Positions 1 through 8,776 of a stretch of DNA of 64,000 nt are shown here, one piece after another; within the stretch, counting starts at the first letter, position 1; each line of letters begins with the position of its first letter. The position numbers were made by a program, and so were the translations under genes. Origin of the DNA: Muribaculaceae bacterium (lineage in GTDB: Bacteria > Bacteroidota > Bacteroidia > Bacteroidales > Muribaculaceae); NCBI GenBank assembly GCA_009775125.1, contig VSPD01000004.1, positions 61,773 through 125,772 on the forward strand, in the 5' to 3' direction. Below the pieces are notes generated by a model. It was not told the DNA's origin. It saw nothing but the letters and a program-made list of their open reading frames with translations, and ran no database searches.

Positions 1-2672
1 AACTACGCGCCCCCGTCTACTATTCTGTATCCAAGGAAAAGACATCGCCCAAATACAACCCCCTCGACCAGGACGTGCTGCTCAAAGACGCCCTCGACGC
101 GGCCGCCGACAAGCAAGAACGCGACTCCATCACCGACTACGCCGTGGAGCGCACCACCATTCAGAATTTCTCGCTGTCAGGTCTCAAATTCGACATCAAG
201 AGCAAGAACCCGATGCCCTGGGACCCCGCCAACTTCACCATCAACTTCTCGTTCTCGAAACAGACGAAGATGGACCCCACCACCGAATACGAATACACCA
301 ACGACTATCGCGGCTCGTTCCAATACTCCTACACCCCCTTCATCAAACCGCTCAAACCCTTCGGCTGGATCAAATCGAAGAACAAGAACCTGAAATTTTT
401 CAAGGACTGGGACATACAGTGGCTGCCAAACAACATATCGTTCCTCACCACCATGTCGCGCTACTACTACGAGGAACAGACACGCTCCGAAACCGACGTA
501 ATGTTCCAGCTGCCCGTGTCGGTATCCAAAAATTTCCTATGGGACCGCCAGCTGGCCGTGACGTGGAACCTAACCAAGTCGCTCAACCTCTCGTTCTCGT
601 CCAACACCTCTGCCCGAATCGAGGAAACTATGGGCGCAGTGAATAAGAAACTCTTCCCCGACAAATACGAGCAGTGGAAAGACACCGTATGGTCGTCGAT
701 TCTCTCGATGGGCACACCCTGGGCCTACAACCAGACGTTCACCGGCTCTTACAAGGCTCCATTCAACAAGATTCCCGTGCTCGACTTCATCACGGCCAAC
801 GCATCATACAACGCCACCTACCGCTGGGACCGCGGCGCCACCATCGACGGCGTGAAACTCGGCAACTCCATATCCAACCAGGCTTCATGGAACCTCGACG
901 GACGCCTCAATTTCGAGTCGCTCTACAACAAGATTCCATTTGTGAAAGATGTGCACAAACGCTTCGGCGCATCGGCATCGCGTCGCGGCTCGTCGAAAGT
1001 GACACGCAAGCCCCGCAAGTTCGACCGCACCTTCGCCCTCAAGCCCGACACGTCTATCGTAATCAAGCACAACCTCCGCACCAAGAAGGTGAAAGTCACG
1101 GCCAAAACCGTCGAAGACAAGCCATTCCCGGTGAAGACGCGCGTAATCGACGCAAACTCAATCGAGGTAATAACCCGCGGCGACCAAGACATCAAATTCT
1201 CAATTCTCGAATTGCTCAAAGACGAGAAGCCGCTGTGGCGCGACATTGCCGAATATGCCACACGCGTGCTCATGTCGCCGCGCAACATATCCGTAAAATA
1301 CCGCACCACCAGCCAGCTGTCGCTCCCGCTCTTCAACCCCGAAATCGGCAACATCTTCGGCCAGTCGAAATCATACGGCCCCATGGCCCCCGGCCTGGCA
1401 TTCGCCTTTGGCTTCGAAGGCGGCGAGAACTACGTGAACAAGGCCCTCCAACGCGGCTGGCTCATCACCGACGACGGACAGACATCGCCGGCGCTCACCA
1501 CACGCACCAACGAACTCAACATCGAGGCCACCCTCGAGCCCTTCAAAGGATTCAAAGTGCAGCTCACCATGAACCGTACCGACAACCGCTCGCGCTCGAT
1601 GCAATTCATGTATGCCGACATGCCCACATCGCTCTCCGGCTCGTTCACCATGACCCACTGCGCCCTGCTCACAGCCCTTGGCTCATCCAACCCCGACGAC
1701 GGTTACTACTCCGCGCCTTTCGACCAAATGCTTGCCAACATCCCCGTGGTGCGCGGCCGCGTCGAAGGCCAATACGCAGGCTCGCGCTATCCCGACACCG
1801 GATTCCTCAAAGGCTCGCCACATGCCGGCCAGGTGTTCGACCCAGCGGTCGGCGGCGTAAGCGAGACATCGTCCGACGTGCTAATCCCGGCCTTCGTCGC
1901 AGCATATACCAAACGCGACGCACGCAAAATCTGGCTCAACCCGTTCCCGTCGTTCTCGTCAGTGCTTCCCAACTGGCGCATCACCTACGACGGCCTTGTC
2001 AACCTCGGCGGCATGAAAAAAATCTTCAAGTCGTTCTCCCTCAGCCATGCCTACAACTGCACCTATGCCGTAGGCTCATACTCCTCATTCCTCAACTGGA
2101 TTTCCGACGGCGGACAGATGACCGGCTTCACCCTCGACGAAATCACAGGCCAGCCCATACCCTCGTCGCCGTTCAACATCTCGTCGGTGGCCATAACCGA
2201 ACGTTTCGCACCCCTTATCGGCGTGAACGCCACCATGCAAAACAACCTGCAATTCAACGCCGAATACCGCGACCAGCGCACACTCACCCTCAACTCCTCG
2301 GCCGGGCAAGTCGTGGAAGCCACATCGCGCGGCATCACCGTAGGCGCCGGATACAAAATCGTGGGCTTCAACACATTCCTAAAAATGAAAGGCTCGCAGC
2401 AAGGTGTCTCCAACGACCTCACGCTCAACGCCGACTTCTCGATACAGCACAACCAGGCCCTCATCCGCCGCATCGAAGGCAACTACACCCAGCCCACATC
2501 GGGCACACGCACGCTCGGCATCAACTTCAACGCCTCCTACGTCCTGTCGAAGCGCATCACCGTGGCCGCCTACTTCGAGCACCAGGTCAACACCCCCTTG
2601 GTCACCACCTCCTCCTACCCCACCACCAACACCGCCTACGGCCTCACCTTCAACCTCTCCCTCTCCCGATAG
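1..2672 (+). CDS. sprA: Cell-surface protein SprA, C-terminal part (5' end outside window)
   Basis: The reading frame is already open at base 3 and runs about 890 codons to a TAG at 2670, so this is the 3' portion of a longer gene. The product is rich in alternating aromatic and polar strand-like segments (for example NPMPWDPANFTINFSFS and YRGSFQYSYTP), which is the pattern of SprA. In family knowledge SprA is a giant outer-membrane beta-barrel of roughly 2,400 residues that forms the translocon of the type IX secretion system. The last residues (LTFNLSLSR) end in the strand-like pattern expected of an outer-membrane barrel. Only about a third of the protein is visible, so the N-terminal signal and plug regions cannot be checked. 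No T9SS partner gene lies in the window. Confidence 0.85.
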   Translation, partial: LRAPVYYSVSKEKTSPKYNPLDQDVLLKDALDAAADKQERDSITDYAVERTTIQNFSLSGLKFDIKSKNPMPWDPANFTINFSFSKQTKMDPTTEYEYTNDYRGSFQYSYTPFIKPLKPFGWIKSKNKNLKFFKDWDIQWLPNNISFLTTMSRYYYEEQTRSETDVMFQLPVSVSKNFLWDRQLAVTWNLTKSLNLSFSSNTSARIEETMGAVNKKLFPDKYEQWKDTVWSSILSMGTPWAYNQTFTGSYKAPFNKIPVLDFITANASYNATYRWDRGATIDGVKLGNSISNQASWNLDGRLNFESLYNKIPFVKDVHKRFGASASRRGSSKVTRKPRKFDRTFALKPDTSIVIKHNLRTKKVKVTAKTVEDKPFPVKTRVIDANSIEVITRGDQDIKFSILELLKDEKPLWRDIAEYATRVLMSPRNISVKYRTTSQLSLPLFNPEIGNIFGQSKSYGPMAPGLAFAFGFEGGENYVNKALQRGWLITDDGQTSPALTTRTNELNIEATLEPFKGFKVQLTMNRTDNRSRSMQFMYADMPTSLSGSFTMTHCALLTALGSSNPDDGYYSAPFDQMLANIPVVRGRVEGQYAGSRYPDTGFLKGSPHAGQVFDPAVGGVSETSSDVLIPAFVAAYTKRDARKIWLNPFPSFSSVLPNWRITYDGLVNLGGMKKIFKSFSLSHAYNCTYAVGSYSSFLNWISDGGQMTGFTLDEITGQPIPSSPFNISSVAITERFAPLIGVNATMQNNLQFNAEYRDQRTLTLNSSAGQVVEATSRGITVGAGYKIVGFNTFLKMKGSQQGVSNDLTLNADFSIQHNQALIRRIEGNYTQPTSGTRTLGINFNASYVLSKRITVAAYFEHQVNTPLVTTSSYPTTNTAYGLTFNLSLSR

Positions 2673-2691
2673 CCCCCGTGCCCGCGCAGCC

Positions 2692-2715
2692 CTTGTGCCC
2701 GCGCTTTCAAGCGCG
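2692..2715. repeat. REP-like palindrome, left flank of the RAYT gene
   Basis: A 24-bp unit containing the palindrome CGCGCTT-TC-AAGCGCG sits between sprA and the transposase-like gene. The identical 24 bases recur at 3734-3757 on the far side of that gene. I see no further copy in the window. Confidence 0.8.
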
Positions 2716-2743
2716 CGGTAAATAATAAAATAATCAAAAAGCC

Positions 2744-3712
2744 ATGAACACACGCGAAGAAGCCGAGCAGAAAGGAATCCCTCTTGCCGAGACAAAACAA
2801 AACATGCTTCGCCGCTGCATGAGGCACGATTATTCACGCCGGGGCACCTATCTCATCACTATCGTTGTGGCAAACCGGCAACCCCTTCTTGGAAATCTCA
2901 TATGCGACGACAATCCTCGGATTATCCTTTCCACGTTGGGGAAACACATCTTCGACGAAGAAATAAAAAAGATTCACCAACACTACCCGGCTATCGAAAT
3001 ATGGAAAACATGTATCATGCCCGATCATATTCACATGATTCTGCGCATCAACGACACATTGCCCGACAACGCGCACTTAGGTGTTGTGATACGCGGATTC
3101 AAAGCCGGGTGCACAAAGGCTTACCGGGCATTAACAGTTAATGACGGCAGCCTGTTTGAAGAAGGCTACAACGACAGAATCCTAATCGAAGACGGCCAAC
3201 TCGACCGGTGGAAAAAATATATTTCCGACAATCCTCGTCGCCTTGCGCTTAAACGCCGAAATCCCGATCTTTTCAAAGTAAGGTATAAAACTCGGATTCT
3301 AAACCGGGATTGCGATGTCACCGGCAACATATTCCTTATGGATATTCCCGACAAAATGGCTGTTATCGTCCATCGCTCCGACAGCGATAAAGAATTTGCG
3401 GCTAAAAAAGAGCAATGGCTGGCTTGCGGCGCACGAGGCGGAGTGCTTGTAAGCGCAGCAATTTCTCCTCGTGAAAAAATTGTCCTCCGCGAGGCAATGA
3501 ATCGTAAATATCCAATCATTCTTTTGCGGGAAAACGGTTTTCCGCCTCTATACAAGCCATCCGGAGACGCTTTCGACGCCTGTGCCCAAGGCTTGCTCCT
3601 GCAAATCAGCCCTTGGCCGTATCACTCGGCGCGCAAGCCAATCACACGCGCGCAATGCCTTTTCCTAAATCAAATGGCCGAAGAAATAGCGGCCGGCAAT
3701 CCTCGGCGATAA
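2744..3712 (+). CDS. REP-associated tyrosine transposase (RAYT, Y1/IS200-like) with an extra C-terminal domain
   Basis: The product has 322 residues. The N-terminal 180 look like the Y1 transposase fold: a His-hydrophobic-His metal motif at 95-97 in PDHIHMIL, and the probable nucleophile Tyr159 in WKKYISDNPRR, the typical RAYT form Y-I-x-x-N-P-x-R. In family knowledge RAYTs are single-copy domesticated transposases that cut and move REP palindromes. The C-terminal ~130 residues (from about 198) hold a Gly-rich stretch, ARGGVLVSAAISPREK, then a hydrophobic strand PIILLRENG, which resembles a DprA/SLOG-like Rossmann segment; that assignment is tentative. A hairpin at 3704-3719 spans the stop codon. 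The gene is bracketed by identical REP-like repeats, consistent with a RAYT and its own substrate. Confidence 0.8.
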   Translation: MNTREEAEQKGIPLAETKQNMLRRCMRHDYSRRGTYLITIVVANRQPLLGNLICDDNPRIILSTLGKHIFDEEIKKIHQHYPAIEIWKTCIMPDHIHMILRINDTLPDNAHLGVVIRGFKAGCTKAYRALTVNDGSLFEEGYNDRILIEDGQLDRWKKYISDNPRRLALKRRNPDLFKVRYKTRILNRDCDVTGNIFLMDIPDKMAVIVHRSDSDKEFAAKKEQWLACGARGGVLVSAAISPREKIVLREAMNRKYPIILLRENGFPPLYKPSGDAFDACAQGLLLQISPWPYHSARKPITRAQCLFLNQMAEEIAAGNPRR

Positions 3713-3733
3713 ATCGCCGGGCACGGTGGCGCT

Positions 3734-3757
3734 CTTGTGCCCGCGCTTTCAAGCGCG
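3734..3757. repeat. REP-like palindrome, right flank of the RAYT gene
   Basis: Exact second copy of the 24-bp unit at 2692-2715, in the same orientation. It overlaps the last codon and the stop codon (3749-3751) of the leftward permease gene, so the end of that protein is supplied by the repeat. A hairpin-forming CGGCGAT-AA-ATCGCCG lies just before it at 3704-3719. Confidence 0.8.
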
Positions 3758-4837
3758 AGGAGAGCCGGAGGGCGGGGCGCTCACGTAGCGGCTGTAATAG
3801 GTCATGATCAGAGAGGTGACGGGCAGGGCTATTATCATGCCGATTATGCCCAAGAGGCTCCCCCACACCGACAGGGCCAAAAGTATCACTGCCGGATTCA
3901 AGCCCATCTCGCGGCCCATGACATGAGGCGTTATCACATAGTCGCACACACACTGGCTCACGACATAGACAAGCGCGCAATTGCCGAGCATAGGCAGGAA
4001 TTCCGCTCCGCCGCCCAGCGAGTAGACAAGGCAGATGGCCGTGACGGGTATTATCGTCACATACTGAAAATAAGGTATCATGTAAAGCACTCCCACAAGC
4101 AGGCCCATCGGGATAGCAAGCGGCAATCCCACGATAGAGAAACCCGTGCAGTAGAGCACCACGGCGCAAAGAGCCACGACGCCTTGCCCGCGGAAATAGC
4201 TGTTCATGCTGTGCGACACATCTGAAAACACGGTGATGAACCTCTCTCTATATTTATAAGGAGCTATCTGTTTGAACCCGCGCGCTATCTGCGGATAGTC
4301 GATAAGAATAAAAAGCACATATATTATTGTAAGCAGCCACGAGAGCACGCCCAGCAACACATCGAGCGACTCCTCTATTATCGACGAGCCGCCGTCGATT
4401 ATCGCCATCAGCCTGTCGCCGGACAGGTACGAATGCAGGGCGTCGGGGTTGAAATATTTGTTGATGAAATCCACCACCCAGCGGTAGAGCGGAGGCATCT
4501 GCGTCTTGCCGGAGCTCACGTCATGGAGAATCTTGCCCAGCTCGTTTAACTCGCTTACCACCGACGGCAGAAAGAGATACACTACAAGCCCTATCGCCAC
4601 TACAATTTCAAGCAGCGTCAGCACCGACGGCAATGTGCGCCCTTTCAGATGAGTGACACGACGGTTGAACTCCACCACCGGCTGCAAAAGATAAGCAATG
4701 AAGCAGGCCACAAAAAACGGCAGGAGCACCCGGCTGAGATAACGCACGAGCAATATCAGCAGCACTCCCGCCGCAACGCCTATTATAAGATGCATTATTC
4801 GGTCCGATGTCCAGTATCCTGTTTTTCCAGTCGCCAT
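3749..4837 (-). CDS. AI-2E family transporter (membrane permease)
   Basis: The product has 362 residues with about eight hydrophobic segments: two near the N-terminus (18-55), one at 70-95, then several after a soluble middle region (100-160). The C-terminal signature region (GLPLAIPMGLLVGVLYMIPYFQ, then YVITPHVMGREMGLNPAVILLALSVWG) is characteristic of the AI-2E/PerM/YdiK family. Members transport varied substrates, including autoinducer 2, polyamines, or Na+/Li+ by antiport, so the substrate is open. The gene stands alone between the RAYT element and the terminator of the polysaccharide locus. Its 3' end runs into the REP repeat, giving the tail SGSPRA. Confidence 0.85.
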   Translation of the reverse strand: MATGKTGYWTSDRIMHLIIGVAAGVLLILLVRYLSRVLLPFFVACFIAYLLQPVVEFNRRVTHLKGRTLPSVLTLLEIVVAIGLVVYLFLPSVVSELNELGKILHDVSSGKTQMPPLYRWVVDFINKYFNPDALHSYLSGDRLMAIIDGGSSIIEESLDVLLGVLSWLLTIIYVLFILIDYPQIARGFKQIAPYKYRERFITVFSDVSHSMNSYFRGQGVVALCAVVLYCTGFSIVGLPLAIPMGLLVGVLYMIPYFQYVTIIPVTAICLVYSLGGGAEFLPMLGNCALVYVVSQCVCDYVITPHVMGREMGLNPAVILLALSVWGSLLGIIGMIIALPVTSLIMTYYSRYVSAPPSGSPRA

Positions 4838-4887
4838 TTTTAAGTTTTTTTATAAATATTAACAACCGCACAGGTCTTATAGTTCGC

Positions 4888-4920
4888 AAAAAGGCGCGTG
4901 CCTCGCGGCACACGCCTTTC
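4888..4920 (-). terminator. Intrinsic terminator of the polysaccharide locus
   Basis: A 12-bp stem (4891-4902 with 4907-4918, one G-T pair) with loop TCGC is followed on the minus strand by a run of five T. It lies 60 bases past the GH3 stop codon and closes the leftward susC-to-GH3 operon. Confidence 0.75.
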
Positions 4921-4979
4921 TGTGGATGTCGATATTTTCACATCCAATTTTATCCGGTAGAAAAAACAGATAAAGGTGT

Positions 4980-7259
4980 TTATTTCAATGTGAAGCGAGC
5001 CGTGGACACTTCCGCGCTGTTGGGGCCGACCATAAGGTCGAAATCGCCGGGCTCGTTCACGAAATCGAGATTGAAATTATAGAATTTGAGCATCTCGGGA
5101 GTGACGGTGAATGTCACGTCGCGGCTCTCGCCGGGGGCGAGGGTGATGCGTTCAAAACCTTTGAGTTCCTTAACCGGACGCGACACCGAACCAACGAGGT
5201 CGCGGATATAGAGCTGCACGGTCTCGGTGCCTTCGCGGCTGCCCGTGTTCTTCACGGTAACGGTTGCGGTGAGCGAGCCGTCGCCGGTGAGCGTGTTGGC
5301 CGAGAGGCGCACGGGGCTGTATTCGAAGGTGGTGTAGCCGAGTCCGTAGCCGAAGGGGTAAAGCGGCGTGTTGGGCACGTCGAGATAGTTGGAGCGGAAT
5401 TTTACAAAACCTTTGGCATCGGCAGCGAGCGGACGGCCGGTGTTGAGGTGGTTGTAATAGATGGGCACCTGACCGATCGAGCGGGGCATGGTGGCCGTAA
5501 GGCGTCCCGAGGGATTCACGTCGCCGAACACAACGTCGGCTATGGCGTCGGCAGCCTCAGAGCCGCCAAACCATACGTTGAGGATGGCGGGCACGGTTTC
5601 AGCCTCCCACGACATCACGGTGGGGCGGCCCGAGAAGTTGAGCATCACCACGGGCTTGCCGGTGGCCAGAAGGGCCTCCATAAGGCGGCGCTGGGTAGCG
5701 GGAAGCTCGAGCTCTGTGCGGCTCGACGATTCGCCGGAATATTCGCTCGACTCGCCCATGGCGGCTACGATCACGTCGGCATCGGCCACTGTGGCCAGAG
5801 CCTCGGCAAGAAGCTCTTCCTCGCTGCGGGGGTCGCGCATCTCGCGGCCAAACATCGTGGCGTTGGCTTCGAGCACGGGATCCGATTCAAGATTGGAGCC
5901 TTTGGCATATACCACCTCGGCTTTGTTGCCTACGGCGTCTTTGATGCCTTCGTAAAGCGATTTGTAGCGGTCGAAGTCGGCGGCCACGCTCCATGTGCCG
6001 GGCATGTTGGCGCGAGTGTTGCCAAGCGGGCCCACAACGGCGATTTTGCCTTGTTTTTTCAAGGGCAGGATGTCGCCTTCGTTTTTGAGAAGCACAAAAG
6101 TCTCGGCAGCGATGCGACGGGCTTCGGCGCGGTTCTCGGGAGTGTAAAGCTCGGTGGCCTCACGCTTGGGGTCGGCATACTTGTAAGGATTGTCGAAAAG
6201 GCCAAGACGATATTTAGCTTCGAGGATGCGGCGCACAGCGAGGTCGATGTCGGCCTGCGACACCTTGCCTTCGGCAAGCGACTTGCCCAGAGTGCCGAGG
6301 AAACCGTCGGCCACCATATCCATGTCCGTACCGGCTTTCAGGGCCAGGGCCGACACATCCTGAAGGTCGCCCATGCCATGGTCGATCATTTCGGCGATAG
6401 CAGTGTAGTCGGTCACGACAAAGCCGTCGAAGCCCCATTTGTCGCGGAGCAGCTCGGTGAGCAACCAGTGATTGCCTGTGGCAGGGATACCGTCGACGGT
6501 GTTGAACGATGTCATCACCGAACCGGCTCCGGCCTCAACGGCAGCCTTGTAGGGAGCGAAATATTCGTTGAACATGCGGCCGCGCGACATATCCACGGTG
6601 TTGTAGTCGCGGCCGGCCTCGGGAGCGCCATAGAGGGCGAAGTGCTTGACGCAAGCCATGATTTCGTCGTCGGCTGTCAAGTCGCCCTGATAGCCTTTCA
6701 CCATAGCCTTTGCTATCTCAGAACCCAGATAGGGGTCTTCGCCGTTGCCTTCCGACATGCGGCCCCAGCGCGGGTCGCGGCTTATGTCGACCATCGGGCT
6801 GAAAGTCCACGCGATACCGGAAGCCGATGCTTCCTTGGCGGCTATGCGAGCCGACTTCTCGATGGCGTCCATATCCCACGAGCAAGAGAGCGCCAAGGGT
6901 ATGGGGAACACGGTCTGGTAGCCGTGAATCACGTCCATGCCGAAAATCAGGGGAATGCCGAGGCGGCTTTCCTCAACGGCCACACGCTGGAGGTCGCGGA
7001 TTTTGGCTGCGCCTTTTATGTTGAACACACCGCCGACCTGGCCTTTGGCCACGCGCTCGCCGATATTCGAGTTTTTGGCCTCTCCGGTCACGATGTCGTC
7101 GGAGGCGGGCAAGTTGAGCTGGCCCAGCTTTTCCTCAAGGGTCATCTTGCCCATGAGTTCGTCGATAAAGGCGTTCATCTTGGCCTCGTCAACGGCGGCA
7201 TTGGCGCTTATCGCTCCTAAGGCAAGAGCGCCTGCCGCAAAAATAGATTTAAGTTTCAT
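4980..7259 (-). CDS. Glycoside hydrolase family 3 beta-glucosidase (BglX-like), secreted
   Basis: The product has 759 residues, the normal size for a BglX-type enzyme. It starts with a signal peptide (MKLKSIFAAGALALGAISANA). Order of domains: GH3 (alpha/beta)8 barrel at about 25-370, alpha/beta sandwich at about 385-600, fibronectin-III-like domain at about 660-750. Asp284 in FVVTDYTAI is the expected nucleophile, and KHFALYGAPEAGRDYN at 205-220 is the substrate-binding motif. The acid/base Glu should lie in the SSEYSGESSSRTELELP stretch. It probably releases glucose from the non-reducing end of oligosaccharides in the periplasm. It is the last gene of the locus. Together with a GH144-like enzyme it suggests sophoro-oligosaccharides (beta-1,2-glucan) as substrate; a related B. 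thetaiotaomicron GH3 has that specificity. Confidence 0.92.
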   Translation of the reverse strand: MKLKSIFAAGALALGAISANAAVDEAKMNAFIDELMGKMTLEEKLGQLNLPASDDIVTGEAKNSNIGERVAKGQVGGVFNIKGAAKIRDLQRVAVEESRLGIPLIFGMDVIHGYQTVFPIPLALSCSWDMDAIEKSARIAAKEASASGIAWTFSPMVDISRDPRWGRMSEGNGEDPYLGSEIAKAMVKGYQGDLTADDEIMACVKHFALYGAPEAGRDYNTVDMSRGRMFNEYFAPYKAAVEAGAGSVMTSFNTVDGIPATGNHWLLTELLRDKWGFDGFVVTDYTAIAEMIDHGMGDLQDVSALALKAGTDMDMVADGFLGTLGKSLAEGKVSQADIDLAVRRILEAKYRLGLFDNPYKYADPKREATELYTPENRAEARRIAAETFVLLKNEGDILPLKKQGKIAVVGPLGNTRANMPGTWSVAADFDRYKSLYEGIKDAVGNKAEVVYAKGSNLESDPVLEANATMFGREMRDPRSEEELLAEALATVADADVIVAAMGESSEYSGESSSRTELELPATQRRLMEALLATGKPVVMLNFSGRPTVMSWEAETVPAILNVWFGGSEAADAIADVVFGDVNPSGRLTATMPRSIGQVPIYYNHLNTGRPLAADAKGFVKFRSNYLDVPNTPLYPFGYGLGYTTFEYSPVRLSANTLTGDGSLTATVTVKNTGSREGTETVQLYIRDLVGSVSRPVKELKGFERITLAPGESRDVTFTVTPEMLKFYNFNLDFVNEPGDFDLMVGPNSAEVSTARFTLK

Positions 7260-7267
7260 ATGATGTT

Positions 7268-7342
7268 AGTTGGGGAGTTGTCAGTTTGGGAAGTTGGGGA
7301 GTTGGGGAGTTTTTAGGAGTCATAGGCTGCCTATGAGTCCTA
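7268..7342. repeat. Short tandem repeat plus hairpin between two locus genes
   Basis: Bases 7268-7312 are degenerate copies of the word GTTGGGGA. Bases 7314-7342 form a 14-bp imperfect hairpin, TAGGAGTCATAGGC with GCCTATGAGTCCTA. No T-run follows on the minus strand, so it is more likely a processing or stability element than a terminator. A similar word array, in reverse complement, occurs at 27651-27677. Confidence 0.6.
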
Positions 7343-7351
7343 AGAAGCCTA

Positions 7352-8749
7352 TCAGTCGTTAGTAGCGGTGCTTGTTATGCCAAGTTTTTTCAGGCCTTCC
7401 TGCACTTCGGGAGCGCCCATAAACAGACGCCAGAGCAGACCCGAGCGGTGGTTCTCGATCATCGGGGCGATAGTGAGCTGGTCGATGGCGAGATAGCGCG
7501 GGAGCGTCCACTTGTCTTGTTCGGAGAATGCGTCGTAGAATCCGTATTTGCCGCGAATCCAAGAACCCATCTCATAGAAATGCTTGGCTGCGCGGAGCGA
7601 TTCCTCGGGAGTGTAAGGCATCGACGACAAGGCGGCGGTGGGAGTAATCACGCCCACATCCTCGCCGGGGCGGTGTGCCATGTATCCGCGAGTGGAGTAG
7701 CTTGCGGTGAGACCCCAGCAATCTTCGCCATAGCCTTTGAAACCCTTGGGATTGGCCTTGCAATAATTGTAGTTTATAAGGGCATGGTTGCGGTTGAGCT
7801 GCCAGTAGTCGGCATATTGGTCTTTAAGTCCGCGAGGGTCGAGAGCTATCCATGAGTAATGTGCCCAGAAAAGCGGACCGCCCATCTCCTCTGCTCCGTT
7901 GTGTTTCAACACGAGGGGATAACCGTAGGCCTGCTTGTCGGAAACGATGTTACCGGAGCGGTTCCAGCCCTTGTGCCATGCCTCGGGGTTGATGGGGTGA
8001 GTGGGCGAGGCCGCGCCAAGGACATAAGTAATGAGGCACTCGTTGTAGCCTTCGAGGGGGAAGTTCATCTCCCAGGCATAGTCGGGCGACCAGTGCCAGT
8101 AGAGCACGTCTTTGCCGTTTTGATACCAGTCATATTCCATCTCGCGCCAGAGCTTATCGATGTCGGCGGCCACGCCTTTCTCTGTGTCGTTGCCGTCTTT
8201 GAGATACTCACGGGCGATGAGCAGGCCCGACATCAGGAATGAGCTTTCCACAAGGTCGCCGCCGTTGTCTTTCTGGCCAAAAGGCTTTGTCTTGCCGGTG
8301 TTGCCGTCGATCCAGTGGCTCCACACACCGTGGTAGCGGTCGGCCGAGCCGAGGAAATCGACAATCTTGCGCAGACGCGCCGTGCCTTCCTCTCGGGTGA
8401 TGAAGCCGCGGTCCATGGCGGCCACTATGCCGGCGATGCCGAAGCCGGAGCCGCCGGTTGTAACGATATTCTTGTCGTTTTCAGGATAATCTCCGTCGAG
8501 GTGGATGCGCTCGGGGGCAAGGCCGGAGTTTGGCTCGCCGCCGTCCCAGATATAGTCGAATGTTGATTTTTGAAGGTAATCGAGAAATTCATCCTCGGAA
8601 TTGAAATCCGACGGATATGTCGTGTTCTCTACAACAGGCTTGTCGGTGCTGTTGTCGCCGCCGGTGGTTTCATGACCACCCGAGCACGCTCCAAACAGCA
8701 TTGTGCCGGCAATCGCGGCAAAATTCATTGTGATTTGTTTTACTCGCAT
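7352..8749 (-). CDS. Glycoamylase-like lipoprotein, probable GH144 endo-beta-1,2-glucanase
   Basis: The product has 465 residues with a lipoprotein signal ending MLFGAC (Cys22), so it is probably membrane anchored. The body matches the Pfam glycoamylase-like domain: FDYIWDGGEPNSGLAPER, then TTGGSGFGIAGIVAAMDRGFITREEG, GVWSHWIDGNTGK and DNGGDLVESSFLMSGLLIAREYL. This family includes GH144 endo-beta-1,2-glucanases, first described from Chitinophaga, and many members annotated loosely as glucoamylase. The pairing with a GH3 beta-glucosidase downstream supports beta-1,2-glucan cleavage, but specificity is inferred. It lies 27 bases after the GH43-like gene in the same leftward operon. Confidence 0.8.
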   Translation of the reverse strand: MRVKQITMNFAAIAGTMLFGACSGGHETTGGDNSTDKPVVENTTYPSDFNSEDEFLDYLQKSTFDYIWDGGEPNSGLAPERIHLDGDYPENDKNIVTTGGSGFGIAGIVAAMDRGFITREEGTARLRKIVDFLGSADRYHGVWSHWIDGNTGKTKPFGQKDNGGDLVESSFLMSGLLIAREYLKDGNDTEKGVAADIDKLWREMEYDWYQNGKDVLYWHWSPDYAWEMNFPLEGYNECLITYVLGAASPTHPINPEAWHKGWNRSGNIVSDKQAYGYPLVLKHNGAEEMGGPLFWAHYSWIALDPRGLKDQYADYWQLNRNHALINYNYCKANPKGFKGYGEDCWGLTASYSTRGYMAHRPGEDVGVITPTAALSSMPYTPEESLRAAKHFYEMGSWIRGKYGFYDAFSEQDKWTLPRYLAIDQLTIAPMIENHRSGLLWRLFMGAPEVQEGLKKLGITSTATND

Positions 8750-8776
8750 GATTATATAACGGTTGAAGGTTTTGAT

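Noticed and set aside
674..2725. 683-codon frame overlapping sprA
   Set aside because: Arg/His/Pro-rich shadow with no family features, while the sprA frame is clearly coding.
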